Made by a program: the position numbers and the translations under genes
Assembly (NCBI RefSeq): GCF_000422945.1
Contig: NZ_KE383964.1
Location: 310,001-374,000, forward strand
Reading direction: 5' to 3'
From: Daejeonella oryzae DSM 19973
GTDB lineage: Bacteria; Bacteroidota; Bacteroidia; Sphingobacteriales; Sphingobacteriaceae
DNA length: 64,000 nucleotides
Notes under the pieces: generated by a model
Seen by the model: only the letters and a program-made list of their open reading frames with translations
Database searches by the model: none
Told to the model about the DNA's origin: nothing
Shown here: in pieces, positions 9,320-17,314 of the stretch
Layout of the letters: each line of letters opens with the position of its first letter
How positions within the stretch are numbered: the first letter of the stretch is position 1

Positions 9320-9853
9320 TTAATTTTTATGCGGGTTTACATTTTTTCTCATCAGAAGGTCTGTTTGCAAATCTCCTCCTAAATTAAAAATATGGCTTCC
9401 GAATATTTCGAAACCCCACTTTTTATAAATTGTAATTGCTTTTATATTATTCTCCCAAACACCTAACCAAACTAATTCAAATTGATGATCAGCAGCGATT
9501 TTAAATGTTTTATCTATTATTTCACTGCTTATTTTTAAACCCTGAAATTTATTCAGGATATAAATCCGTTCAAGTTCCAGACATTTTTTGTCTTTTAATA
9601 ACGGCTGATCTTCATGTTCGTCGAATACGATCTTGAAAAAACCAGCGGGTTCATTGTCATATTCAGCAATGAAAAAATAATTTTTTTCATTGTTGAATTC
9701 AGCTTCAATAACTTTCTGCACGTGATTCTCATCCAAATACTTTTGAAAATGTATGGGATTATTAAGGTGAGAAAATGATTCCATGAAGGTTGTTCGGCCA
9801 AGGTTGGTTAGCAATTCAATGTCATCTTTTACAGCAGGTCTGAGCTTGATCAA
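9320..9853 (-). CDS. GNAT family N-acetyltransferase
   Basis: 177 aa, one GNAT domain. The acetyl-CoA-binding segment is ELERIYILNKFQGLKIS (about 92-108) and the C-terminal strand around WGFEIFGSH is typical. The start is TTG at 9853: an in-frame stop lies 15 nt upstream, no ATG lies between, and AGAGGAAAGG precedes it at ribosome-binding distance. It lies 12 nt after the DUF4290 gene and 22 nt before murA. The substrate is not recognisable; small molecules and protein N-termini are both possible. Confidence 0.85.
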   Translation of the reverse strand: MIKLRPAVKDDIELLTNLGRTTFMESFSHLNNPIHFQKYLDENHVQKVIEAEFNNEKNYFFIAEYDNEPAGFFKIVFDEHEDQPLLKDKKCLELERIYILNKFQGLKISSEIIDKTFKIAADHQFELVWLGVWENNIKAITIYKKWGFEIFGSHIFNLGGDLQTDLLMRKNVNPHKN

Positions 9854-9865
9854 TACCTTTCCTCT

Positions 9866-10540
9866 TTAATAACGTTTACCGCCCGGATTTGTATTCCGCT
9901 GCCGGTTACTGCCCGGAGTATTGCGGTTTGTATTCTGCCGGTTTTTATTACCCGGATTATTTCGCTGGCGGTTAACCGGGTTTGGTGCCCTGTATTCCAC
10001 ACGATTTAAATTTACATTTTCTTCAAGCTGAAGTTCTCCGTTAGACATTTCCCGCAGATCTTTGATAATCGTATCATCAGAAACCGTGTCTTTATTCCAG
10101 GTTACATAAGCCATTTTCATGAAATTGGCAATAGACTGCACCATAAGTTGTTTTCGCTCGGGCTCTTCAATTGCTTTGGCTTTACTGATCATAAGCTCTA
10201 CGGTTTTGCCATAATGCTTATACCTGATTCGCTGCTGCGGATAAGGAAGAGGCGCAGGTTTATATTTAATTGCGTCTTCGGATGGTTTGGGATAGGGCGA
10301 ATCAACATCAATTTTAAAATCAGAGATGATATGCAGATGATCCCAGAGCTTATGCTTAAAATCAGCTACATCCCGAAGGTGTGGATTTAAGAAGCCCATC
10401 AGGTCTATCACAACCTGCGCATACCGGTTGCGTTCCTCTTTAGTAGGAAGCTCCACAATATATTTAACCATATTCTGAACGTTCCTGCCGTATTCGGCAA
10501 GAATTAGTTTTCTTCGCGTGGTATTATAATCAAATGTCAT
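9866..10540 (-). CDS. DUF4290 domain protein
   Basis: 224 aa. Residues 1-170 are the DUF4290 domain, a Bacteroidota family normally found directly upstream of murA; no biochemical function is known to me. The last 40 residues are a low-complexity basic tail rich in Asn, Arg, Gly and Pro, probably disordered and possibly nucleic-acid binding. No signal peptide, so cytoplasmic. First gene of the murA run. The 274-nt gap upstream, to the CvpA-CAP gene, holds no convincing gene. Confidence 0.85.
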   Translation of the reverse strand: MTFDYNTTRRKLILAEYGRNVQNMVKYIVELPTKEERNRYAQVVIDLMGFLNPHLRDVADFKHKLWDHLHIISDFKIDVDSPYPKPSEDAIKYKPAPLPYPQQRIRYKHYGKTVELMISKAKAIEEPERKQLMVQSIANFMKMAYVTWNKDTVSDDTIIKDLREMSNGELQLEENVNLNRVEYRAPNPVNRQRNNPGNKNRQNTNRNTPGSNRQRNTNPGGKRY

Positions 10541-10814
10541 TTGTGTAAATTATATCGGCCTGCAGTCTAATTTTTAATGCTAACAGCCGAATGGGGAAAA
10601 TATCTATTAATAAAGGAACCGGGTTCCTAATGTGTTTTGTAATGATAAGGAAACTTGATTATCAATTCCAGGCTTATTTTCAGAGAGAAAACTGCTTGAA
10701 CAGCAGTGCAGAATTAATTAAGTAATGTTGTTTTTACTCCTTTATTTTGTAAATATAAAGGAAATTGCGAGACAGCAAAAATTCTGTTGAAAATAAGGCT
10801 AAAACTATCTTCAT

Positions 10815-11771
10815 TCAGTTTCTAAAGTTTTGAGTAACCATAATCCCATAGCTTCCGCCATCCAGAATTCCTATACCCACACGTCCAAAACCAGGATGGA
10901 GAATATTTGCTTTGTGGCCGGGCGATTCCATTAATCCATTATGAGCAGTTTTAAGATTTGGAGAAAGAGCAAGATTTTCTCCTGCAGTCAGAAAAATAAT
11001 TTCTGCTTTTTTTATCCTGTCAAACGGATCTTTTCCTTCAATACTGTAATGGGAGAAATATCCCCGGCTAAACATATCACGGGAATGACTTCTGGCAACT
11101 TCTCTTAATTCAGGGTCAGCCTTTAGAGGTCCTAAATTTCTTTCTGATCTTTCCCGATTAATTAATTCAAGCATTTGTTTTTCGAGGTCAGGCCTGATTG
11201 AAGTTTTACTGGCTTTAAAGGGCAGTTTAATCAGTTTATTGGTTTCAGGATGTATGGTGATCATACTTCCGGGATTGTTCATTATTTCGCTAAAAACTGG
11301 ACGTACCTTGTTTTCAATCCATTTGGTTTGAGATGTAAATTTATAAGCTATAGAACTCTCCTGTGCTTGTTCAGAAAAACTGTTACCCAATGGAATGCCT
11401 GATAATATGATCGCCAGCAAGGCCGCAAATAGTATCCCGTTTATAAATCCGGGTATAACACCTAATAGTTTATTTGAAAAACGATGGTGAATATCTTCAG
11501 GAAACTGTTTTAAGAGGCTGTTTAAAATAAGTGATAATAAGCCTCTGGCTAAAATGATGGATATTAAAAATGCCAGGGGAATTGTCCAGAAATTAGTATC
11601 AGAGATAATTTTAGACAAAAACGAGGTGATATTCGGATAGATTAAAAATCCGATCATAATACTTCCTATCCAGCTTACCAATTCTGTAAAAGAGAAAATA
11701 AAACCTCTTCTCCAACCCGAAAAGGCTGAAAGCAAAATAATTACAATTAACAGAACATCAATAAAATTCAT
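10815..11771 (-). CDS. CvpA membrane domain fused to a CAP/SCP domain
   Basis: 318 aa. Residues 1-130 form a CvpA-type unit of four membrane helices; about 190-316 is a bacterial CAP (SCP/PR1, YkwD-like) domain with HSRDMFSRGYFSH, AGENLA and SPGHKANIL, which carry the conserved His/Glu pocket. The CAP domain should face the periplasm. CvpA proteins are linked to colicin V export and envelope robustness; CAP domains bind sterols, lipids or glycans or act as peptidases in different lineages. The fusion suggests a membrane-tethered envelope function. It lies 84 nt after pcrA on the same strand. Confidence 0.85.
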   Translation of the reverse strand: MNFIDVLLIVIILLSAFSGWRRGFIFSFTELVSWIGSIMIGFLIYPNITSFLSKIISDTNFWTIPLAFLISIILARGLLSLILNSLLKQFPEDIHHRFSNKLLGVIPGFINGILFAALLAIILSGIPLGNSFSEQAQESSIAYKFTSQTKWIENKVRPVFSEIMNNPGSMITIHPETNKLIKLPFKASKTSIRPDLEKQMLELINRERSERNLGPLKADPELREVARSHSRDMFSRGYFSHYSIEGKDPFDRIKKAEIIFLTAGENLALSPNLKTAHNGLMESPGHKANILHPGFGRVGIGILDGGSYGIMVTQNFRN

Positions 11772-11855
11772 GAGACTTCAATAGCTTAACGAAATACAGC
11801 GTTCTGAATTATAAAATTGATCAGCTAAAATCATCTAACTGATCAATTAAAATTT

Positions 11856-14132
11856 TTATGAATGAATAACTCTGAGCTTTGCAAACTTTAAGAGAAGCTG
11901 CTTCTGTCCCAGATCTTTAAAAAAGATAGTTGCTTTTAAATCTGGTTTGCTGCCTTCCAGATTAAGTACTTTTCCGTAGCCGAAGCGCTCATGTTCTACT
12001 TCCATTCCTACCTGTAATCCAGAGGTGTCAGAAGGAGCAAAGCCTTCACTCGGAACATGTGCCTTAGGCAATATGGAAGTTGTTTTAGGAATTGCGGCAG
12101 CTGGTTTAGGTTTTGAAAATGTTTCTTTCTGTTGCCATGCAGATCGTTCATCATCAAAAAATGGATTCCCGGTAGGTTTTTGCTGCGGTTTGTAATCAAG
12201 TTCGAGATATTTAGCATCAATTTCCTCCAGAAATCTGCTTGGTTCGCAGCTTGTTAAAGTTCCCCAGCGATATCTTGAAGTAGCGTAGGAAAGGTGTAAT
12301 TTTTTTCCGGCCCGTGTGGTGGCTACATAAAATAAACGCCGTTCCTCCTCCAGATCCGTGCGGGAATTTAATGACATCTGAGAAGGGAACAAGTTTTCTT
12401 CTAATCCCACCACAAAAACATTGTCGAATTCTAATCCCTTTGCGGCGTGAATGGTCATTAATGAAACCGTATCTGCATTTGGATTTTTGTCATTATCATC
12501 ATTTGTGAGCAAAGCAACGTCCTGCATAAATATATCCAGTCCGCGATCTTCAATGTCCTCACGTTCACTAAATTCTTTGATACCGTTTAACAATTCCTGG
12601 ATATTTTCATACCGGCTTAGTCCCTCTACAGATTTATCTGCATATAAATCTTTTAATAAGGTTGAATGCTGTGCAATGTGCAATGCCGTGTCGTAGGCAG
12701 AATGTTGTTTGGCCATCACCTGGAAACTCTGGATTAGCGTTGCAAAATTTCCTACCGAGGTCGCACTTCTGGCATCGAGATATTTGTCAGCTTCGCAGAT
12801 AATATCCCAGATAGTTAAATTATGCTGATCTGCGGCAATCATAATTCTATCCATGGTGGTATCTCCAATTCCACGTCGCGGGTAATTAATTACCCTTTTT
12901 ATTGCTTCTTCGTCATTGGGATTAAAGGTTAGCCTGAAATAGGCTATCAGATCTTTTATTTCTTTGCGCTGATAAAATGAGAGACCTCCGTAGATTTTGT
13001 AAGGTACATTAAGTTTACGCAAAGCTTCTTCCATAGATCTGGATTGTGCATTTGTGCGGTATAATATGGCAAAGTCATGGTAAGCGCAACCACTGGTTGC
13101 TCTTTGTTGAACAATGGCTTCGGCAACAATTTTGCCTTCTTCATTATCGCTAAATGCTCTGGCAACTTTAATTTTATCCCCTGTTTCATTCTCGGAGAAT
13201 ACATTTTTCTTAAGCTGATTTTTATTATTTGCGATAATACTATTGGCAACATTAACGATGTTTTGCGTCGAACGGTAGTTTTGCTCAAGTTTGAAAACCT
13301 TTAAATCAGGATAATCTTTTTCAAAATTTAAAATATTTTGAATGTTTGCTCCCCTGAAAGCATAGATACTCTGAGCATCATCGCCCACAACGCAAATATT
13401 TTCATTAATTGCAGCCAGCCTTTTAACAATTAAGTATTGGGAAAAGTTAGTATCCTGATACTCATCTACCATTAAAAATTTAAACTTGTTCTGGTATTTA
13501 TATAATACATCAGCATGCTCTCTTAAAAGAACGTTGGTTTTGAAAAGGAGATCATCAAAATCCATGGCTCCAGCTTTAAAACAGCGCTGCGCATAAATCT
13601 GATAAAGTTCTCCTAATTTTCCTCTGCCGGTCGAATTGTCTTCTGCCTGAATGTGTTCATTCTTTAAATATTCTGCAGGAGAGATGAGATTATTCTTGGC
13701 GTTGGATATTCGGTTATAAACAAAATTTGCATTATAAAGCTTATCGTCCAACTGCTGTTCTTTAAGTATAGCCCTGATCAGGCTTTTGCTGTCATCCGTA
13801 TCATAAATAGTAAAATTGCTGGGATATCCGATTTTGGTTGCTTCTATTCTTAAGATTTTAGCAAAAACGGAGTGGAAAGTCCCCATCCACAGGTTTTTGG
13901 CCTCGGGTCCCACGGCTTTCATAATACGTTCCCGCATTTCTTTAGCCGCTTTATTGGTAAAGGTTAATACTAATATATTAAAAGGGTCGACTCCTTTTTC
14001 AATTAAATATGCTACCCTGCACGTAATGACCCGTGTTTTACCTGAACCCGCACCTGCTACAATCATCACTGGTCCTGCAGTTTGTTTAACGGCCGCCTGT
14101 TGTGAAGGATTTAATCCTTGTAAGTAATTCAA
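11856..14132 (-). CDS. pcrA: ATP-dependent DNA helicase PcrA/UvrD
   Basis: 758 aa, the usual length. Superfamily 1A 3'-5' helicase for nucleotide excision and mismatch repair and for removing RecA from DNA. Motif I GAGSGKTR (about 27-34), motif II DEYQD near residue 225, QNYRST and the late motif around VGLEENLFPS are intact. The C-terminal ~100 residues hold a proline-rich linker and the small Tudor-like domain (EHERFGYGKVLNLEGS) that binds RNA polymerase in PcrA. The start is TTG at 14132, preceded by ACAGGAG; homologues begin at this same NYLxGLNPxQ segment. Confidence 0.95.
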   Translation of the reverse strand: MNYLQGLNPSQQAAVKQTAGPVMIVAGAGSGKTRVITCRVAYLIEKGVDPFNILVLTFTNKAAKEMRERIMKAVGPEAKNLWMGTFHSVFAKILRIEATKIGYPSNFTIYDTDDSKSLIRAILKEQQLDDKLYNANFVYNRISNAKNNLISPAEYLKNEHIQAEDNSTGRGKLGELYQIYAQRCFKAGAMDFDDLLFKTNVLLREHADVLYKYQNKFKFLMVDEYQDTNFSQYLIVKRLAAINENICVVGDDAQSIYAFRGANIQNILNFEKDYPDLKVFKLEQNYRSTQNIVNVANSIIANNKNQLKKNVFSENETGDKIKVARAFSDNEEGKIVAEAIVQQRATSGCAYHDFAILYRTNAQSRSMEEALRKLNVPYKIYGGLSFYQRKEIKDLIAYFRLTFNPNDEEAIKRVINYPRRGIGDTTMDRIMIAADQHNLTIWDIICEADKYLDARSATSVGNFATLIQSFQVMAKQHSAYDTALHIAQHSTLLKDLYADKSVEGLSRYENIQELLNGIKEFSEREDIEDRGLDIFMQDVALLTNDDNDKNPNADTVSLMTIHAAKGLEFDNVFVVGLEENLFPSQMSLNSRTDLEEERRLFYVATTRAGKKLHLSYATSRYRWGTLTSCEPSRFLEEIDAKYLELDYKPQQKPTGNPFFDDERSAWQQKETFSKPKPAAAIPKTTSILPKAHVPSEGFAPSDTSGLQVGMEVEHERFGYGKVLNLEGSKPDLKATIFFKDLGQKQLLLKFAKLRVIHS

Positions 14133-14242
14133 AATTCTGCTCCTGTTTTTTAATTCTGCTAAATTAAAAAACAGGAATAGAATAAAGGCAAGGTTGTGGA
14201 AAAGCTTGTATCTTTTTGCGTTTGTGTGTCTTTTGCGGGATT

Positions 14243-15688
14243 TTAATCGGCTTTTACTAAACTTGGGATGCTGTCATCATTCAATGTTTTGTTGATATGT
14301 ATGATTTTATCATCAATATTGTGAATGCATTTATTAAGCTGTTCAACAAATTCTTCCTGTTCTATTAACATGTCTTTTTCAAGGATCATTAAGCCTTTTA
14401 AAGTTGCAATCGGTCCTCTGATCTGGTGGGAGAGGTGAGAGGAATATTCAGATAGCTTTTTATTTTTTATCTTAAGATCTTTCGTCCTGACATCAATTAT
14501 CTCTTCGAGATTATGATTAATTCGATCCAGATCCTCTTTTTGCCTGGAAACCTCTTCGTTTAAGGTGGTTAGTTTTTTATTATCTCTGGTGGATCTCTTT
14601 ACGTTTCGGATCAGCAAGAAAATAACGCCAAACGCTAGTAAGGCTACAATGGTGCTCGCCCAAAATAGTATTTGTGTATACCTTTGCCTTGCGATGGTTA
14701 ACTCGCTTTCCCTTTGCTTTTGCTCTTGTCGGTATTGCTTTTCACGAAGGCCAACTTTGGTAGACACGTTATTTGCATATACAATACTGTCTTGCGTATA
14801 AACCTGCTGCAAATAATCTAACGCTTTTTGATAATTTTTCTGTTTATGTTCTAATTTGTATGAGATGTATAAGTAATCATATTCTAATCTGGGATCTTTC
14901 ACAATTTTAGAATAAGTTATACCCTCAAGAATTGAATTTTTAGCTTCTGCAAATTTGTTTTTTGCTATATATAAAGAAGCCAGAGTGATATTACTTCTTG
15001 CAATTGTATTATTTAAATCATTCTCTTTTGCTTTTTTAACAGCCTGTAATAAATAGCTTTCTGCTTTTTCAAATTTATTAAGACTGAAATAGGCCACACC
15101 AATATTTTGTAAAATTTGCGTTAAACCTGTGGGGTTATTGAGTTTGGTAAAAAGTTCAACGCTTTTTTCGTAATTAGCTAAAGCGAGGTTGTAATTTTTT
15201 TTTCGCTGATGAATATTACCCAAGTTTCCATAAATACCAGCTAATAAATCTCTGATTTGCAGTTTTTCAGCTATTTGCTGTGATTGACGCAGGTATTCTA
15301 AAGATTTATCAAAATCAACGTCTAAATATAAGTTGCCTATGTTATTGTAGACTTTAGCAATTCCCTCCTGATTATTACTTTGCTTAAAATATCTTAGTGC
15401 ATCCAGATAATTCTCGATAGCACTTTCACTTTGATCGTGATAATACTTTCCAATACCCTTTACTCGGTAAGCCTCTGCTATACCATTTATATAATTAATT
15501 TTTTTTGCCATTTCCATGGCTCTTTCAGAATATACTATAGCTTGTTCGGCGTCAGTTAATCTAATATCATAACCCAATTTATTTAGCTTATTTACTTCAA
15601 CGGAATCATTCGGTGATTCTAAAGAGGATTGTGAAAAAGCAGAAAGATTTATTAAAAGGAGTAGAGCTAATAATGGAAAAAATTTCAT
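14243..15688 (-). CDS. TPR sensor protein with DHp-like helix but no ATPase domain
   Basis: 481 aa. Signal peptide 1-20 (ends AFSQ), about six tetratricopeptide repeats (60-290), one membrane helix (about 333-354), a coiled coil (360-415), then a histidine-kinase-like dimerisation helix with SSHLSHQIRGPIATLKGL. It ends about 55 residues after that, so the HATPase_c catalytic domain is missing although the stop is clean and no kinase remnant follows. Bacteroidota have many such TPR signalling proteins; this one would need another kinase or act by protein contact. Its own promoter probably lies in the 15689-15846 gap. Confidence 0.78.
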   Translation of the reverse strand: MKFFPLLALLLLINLSAFSQSSLESPNDSVEVNKLNKLGYDIRLTDAEQAIVYSERAMEMAKKINYINGIAEAYRVKGIGKYYHDQSESAIENYLDALRYFKQSNNQEGIAKVYNNIGNLYLDVDFDKSLEYLRQSQQIAEKLQIRDLLAGIYGNLGNIHQRKKNYNLALANYEKSVELFTKLNNPTGLTQILQNIGVAYFSLNKFEKAESYLLQAVKKAKENDLNNTIARSNITLASLYIAKNKFAEAKNSILEGITYSKIVKDPRLEYDYLYISYKLEHKQKNYQKALDYLQQVYTQDSIVYANNVSTKVGLREKQYRQEQKQRESELTIARQRYTQILFWASTIVALLAFGVIFLLIRNVKRSTRDNKKLTTLNEEVSRQKEDLDRINHNLEEIIDVRTKDLKIKNKKLSEYSSHLSHQIRGPIATLKGLMILEKDMLIEQEEFVEQLNKCIHNIDDKIIHINKTLNDDSIPSLVKAD

Positions 15689-15846
15689 CGGGTTATTTTG
15701 TAAACATTCAGAGGTAAGTTTACATATAAAATAAAATATAAAGCAAAAAAATATTCGGTTATTTCAGTCGAATGACTGGTTTAGAACTTTTCATACTTGC
15801 TTATATATTTAATATTAATCAAGAAGGTATTCTTATTGATATGCTT

Positions 15847-16263
15847 TTATTGAAATTGGTTCGTATGCCAGTCTATCAATCCAAATCGTCCATTTAATTT
15901 TCTGAATAATTTTCCGGTTCTTCTGCTTAATAATGATGCAACTGATGAACGTGTACTGCTTTCCTCTGCTAAACCCGGTATGCGGTTAACAATTTCTGCA
16001 ACAATTTCATTTGCCGACATCGATTTATTATTGTCTTCTAAAACTTTTATAATTTTTTTGGACCAGGTGAGAAGCTCGAATGATTGAGATGAGCTAATTA
16101 ACTTGGAGGAGGTTAACTTTTTTTTGTTGTATTCTGTAAGAAAATTCTCATGCTCTTTCAACTCCCTTAATATGGGGTTTAGGAGGTCAGTAAGCTCACT
16201 AATGCGATTTTTTATTGCATCTGAGAGAAGTTCGTATTGCTTATCTGTTAACTTTATAGACAT
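15847..16263 (-). CDS. Small coiled-coil/winged-helix protein, putative regulator
   Basis: 138 aa from the ATG at 16263 (an upstream TTG at 16278 would fall inside the promoter-like repeat). Residues 1-60 are predicted helical and heptad-like. Residues 66-132 (WSKKIIKVLE through GRFGLIDW) resemble a winged-helix domain of the HARE-HTH kind, with NEIV, SSVASLLSR and a final aromatic wing. I do not recognise a named family. It is divergent from the tandem lipoprotein genes, and TATATTTGGTTA repeats lie between, so it may control them and itself. That role is inference from position. Confidence 0.6.
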   Translation of the reverse strand: MSIKLTDKQYELLSDAIKNRISELTDLLNPILRELKEHENFLTEYNKKKLTSSKLISSSQSFELLTWSKKIIKVLEDNNKSMSANEIVAEIVNRIPGLAEESSTRSSVASLLSRRTGKLFRKLNGRFGLIDWHTNQFQ

Positions 16264-16268
16264 ATTAT

Positions 16269-16305
16269 AACTAACCAAATATATATATTTACATATTGGT
16301 TAGTT
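16269..16305. promoter_or_regulatory. Inverted repeat at the divergent promoter region
   Basis: AACTAACCAA (16269-16278) and TTGGTTAGTT (16296-16305) are perfect 10-bp arms 17 nt apart, immediately upstream of the winged-helix gene. Read on the minus strand, the left arm overlaps TATATTTG (16283-16276), a perfect Bacteroidota -7 box for that gene. The symmetry suits a dimeric repressor site, so autoregulation is plausible. Confidence 0.55.
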
Positions 16306-16343
16306 AAAATTTTAAATTTTTTCTTTGAAGTATTTTAAATTTA

Positions 16344-16357
16344 TATATTTGGTTAAC
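16344..16357 (+). promoter_or_regulatory. Candidate -7 promoter box of the lipoprotein array
   Basis: TATATTTG (16344-16351) matches TAnnTTTG, and the following GGTTAAC repeats the half-site of the inverted repeat at 16269-16305. TTTG at 16324-16327 could act as the -33 element, though the 16-nt spacing is slightly short. This would give the first lipoprotein gene a leader of about 95 nt. Confidence 0.45.
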
Positions 16358-16452
16358 TTATTATTTAAAATATGTTATAGTAAAACAAAATAGTAGCCAA
16401 ATAAACATTGAAGATTTAAACTCTAAACCCTTATATAATCAAACACTCACAC

Positions 16453-16590
16453 ATGAAAAAGTTAATCCTATCCTTAGTAGCCTTATCCGTAATCAGTATC
16501 AGTTCTTGTAAAAAAGAAGAAGGAGCAAAGCCAGAAATTAAAAACGACACTTCTAAAGTAGCAGCAAAAACACTTGGCAGTTTTGATTGA
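16453..16590 (+). CDS. Tandem micro-lipoprotein, copy 1
   Basis: 45 codons, too short for many gene finders. Signal peptide MKKLILSLVALSVISISSC with a lipobox ending SISSC: Cys19 should be lipidated, leaving a 27-residue charged peptide that ends AKTLGSFD. I do not recognise the family. Coding status is supported by three tandem copies with the same frame, length and C-terminus, and by the fact that the two differences between copies 1 and 2 are both silent. Mature product: a tiny envelope lipopeptide. Confidence 0.75.
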   Translation: MKKLILSLVALSVISISSCKKEEGAKPEIKNDTSKVAAKTLGSFD

Positions 16591-16644
16591 TTTTGATCAG
16601 AAATTTAAACTCACTAATTAAATCTAAAAAGAATTATAAAGCAC

Positions 16645-16782
16645 ATGAAAAAGTTAATCTTATCCTTAGTAGCCTTATCCGTAATCAGTATTAGTTCTTG
16701 TAAAAAAGAAGAAGGAGCAAAGCCAGAAATTAAAAACGACACTTCTAAAGTAGCAGCAAAAACACTTGGCAGTTTTGATTGA
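16645..16782 (+). CDS. Tandem micro-lipoprotein, copy 2
   Basis: 45 codons, protein identical to copy 1; only two silent base changes separate the genes. Same lipobox Cys19 and same C-terminal AKTLGSFD. The spacer to copy 1 is 54 nt and contains no terminator, so the copies are probably co-transcribed. The near-identity points to recent duplication or ongoing gene conversion. Confidence 0.75.
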   Translation: MKKLILSLVALSVISISSCKKEEGAKPEIKNDTSKVAAKTLGSFD

Positions 16783-16836
16783 TTTTGATCAGAAATTTAA
16801 ACTCACTAATTAAATCTAAAAAGAATTATAAAGCAC

Positions 16837-16974
16837 ATGAAAAAGTTAATCTTATCCTTAGTAGCCTTATCCGTAATCAGTATCAGTTCTTGTAAAAAAG
16901 AAGAAGTTATTAAACCGGAGAGTAAAAGTGATTCTAATAAGATATCTGCTAAAACCTTAGGAAGTTTCGATTGA
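16837..16974 (+). CDS. Tandem micro-lipoprotein, copy 3 (diverged)
   Basis: 45 codons. Residues 1-23 are identical to copies 1 and 2, including the lipobox Cys19; residues 24-37 differ (VIKPESKSDSNKIS), and the last eight residues, AKTLGSFD, are identical again although several of their codons differ at DNA level (ACC TTA GGA against ACA CTT GGC). Keeping the C-terminus at protein level while the bases change is good evidence for coding and for selection on that tail. Confidence 0.75.
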   Translation: MKKLILSLVALSVISISSCKKEEVIKPESKSDSNKISAKTLGSFD

Positions 16975-17030
16975 TTTAAAACGCAATCCAATAATCATTT
17001 AAAATTTAATTTATAACGTATATAATACAC

Positions 17031-17231
17031 ATGAAAAATTTAACATTAGCCATAATTGCATTAGTTGTTTTAGGATTTGCTTCATTAGGATTTACCATGA
17101 TCGAAGGCCAGTCGCCAAAATCAGAAGTGAAAGGATCTGCGGTATCTACAGAAAAAATGGTTTCAGAAATGTCTCAGTCAGATCAGGTTCAGGGACGTAA
17201 AGAAGGTAAAGAATTAGCAAGCTTCGACTAA
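17031..17231 (+). CDS. Secreted or membrane-anchored small peptide sharing the SFD tail
   Basis: 66 aa, starting ATG at 17031. Residues 5-24 form a hydrophobic signal or anchor segment without a lipobox Cys; the rest is polar and charged, with several Ser, Lys and Glu. It ends KELASFD, matching the KTLGSFD end of the three upstream lipoproteins. It follows copy 3 by 56 nt in the same direction. Function unknown. A weak hairpin (AGCC-ATT-GGCT then T run, 17239-17253) may end the transcript. Confidence 0.7.
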   Translation: MKNLTLAIIALVVLGFASLGFTMIEGQSPKSEVKGSAVSTEKMVSEMSQSDQVQGRKEGKELASFD

Positions 17232-17288
17232 TTATCATAGCCATTGGCTTTTTAAAAGAATTGTAAATTTCTCATAGTTTAAGATTTA

Positions 17289-17296
17289 TATATTTG
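17289..17296 (+). promoter_or_regulatory. Candidate -7 promoter box of the M20 peptidase gene
   Basis: TATATTTG, a perfect TAnnTTTG match, 18 nt before the ATG at 17315. It overlaps the alternative TTG start at 17294, which therefore cannot be the real start. Confidence 0.55.
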
Positions 17297-17314
17297 CTTA
17301 TTAAATCTTTTACG

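Larger units (their letters stand above)
16453..16836 (+). repeat. 192-bp perfect-length tandem duplication
   Basis: Unit 1 is 16453-16644, unit 2 is 16645-16836. Each holds one complete micro-lipoprotein gene plus its downstream spacer. I count only two differences, both C to T and both synonymous. A third copy (from 16837) matches for its first ~70 bases (signal peptide and start of the mature part) and then diverges. Confidence 0.9.

Noticed and set aside
8909-9382. 157-codon plus-strand ORF opposite murA
   Set aside because: It is antisense to a full, well-conserved murA and has no recognisable protein features.
10630-10725. 31-codon plus-strand ORF in the DUF4290/CvpA-CAP gap
   Set aside because: No ribosome-binding site, promoter or recognisable motif; chance ORFs of this size are expected in 274 nt.
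16453-16836. Possible CRISPR or satellite repeat
   Set aside because: The units are 192 bp, contain a full reading frame each and have no alternating variable spacers.
16806-16991. 61-codon minus-strand ORF opposite micro-lipoprotein copy 3
   Set aside because: It is the shadow of copy 3; the plus-strand frame is the one conserved among the tandem copies.
17294-17314. TTG start seven codons upstream of the M20 gene ATG
   Set aside because: It overlaps a perfect TATATTTG -7 box, so it would lie upstream of the transcript start.
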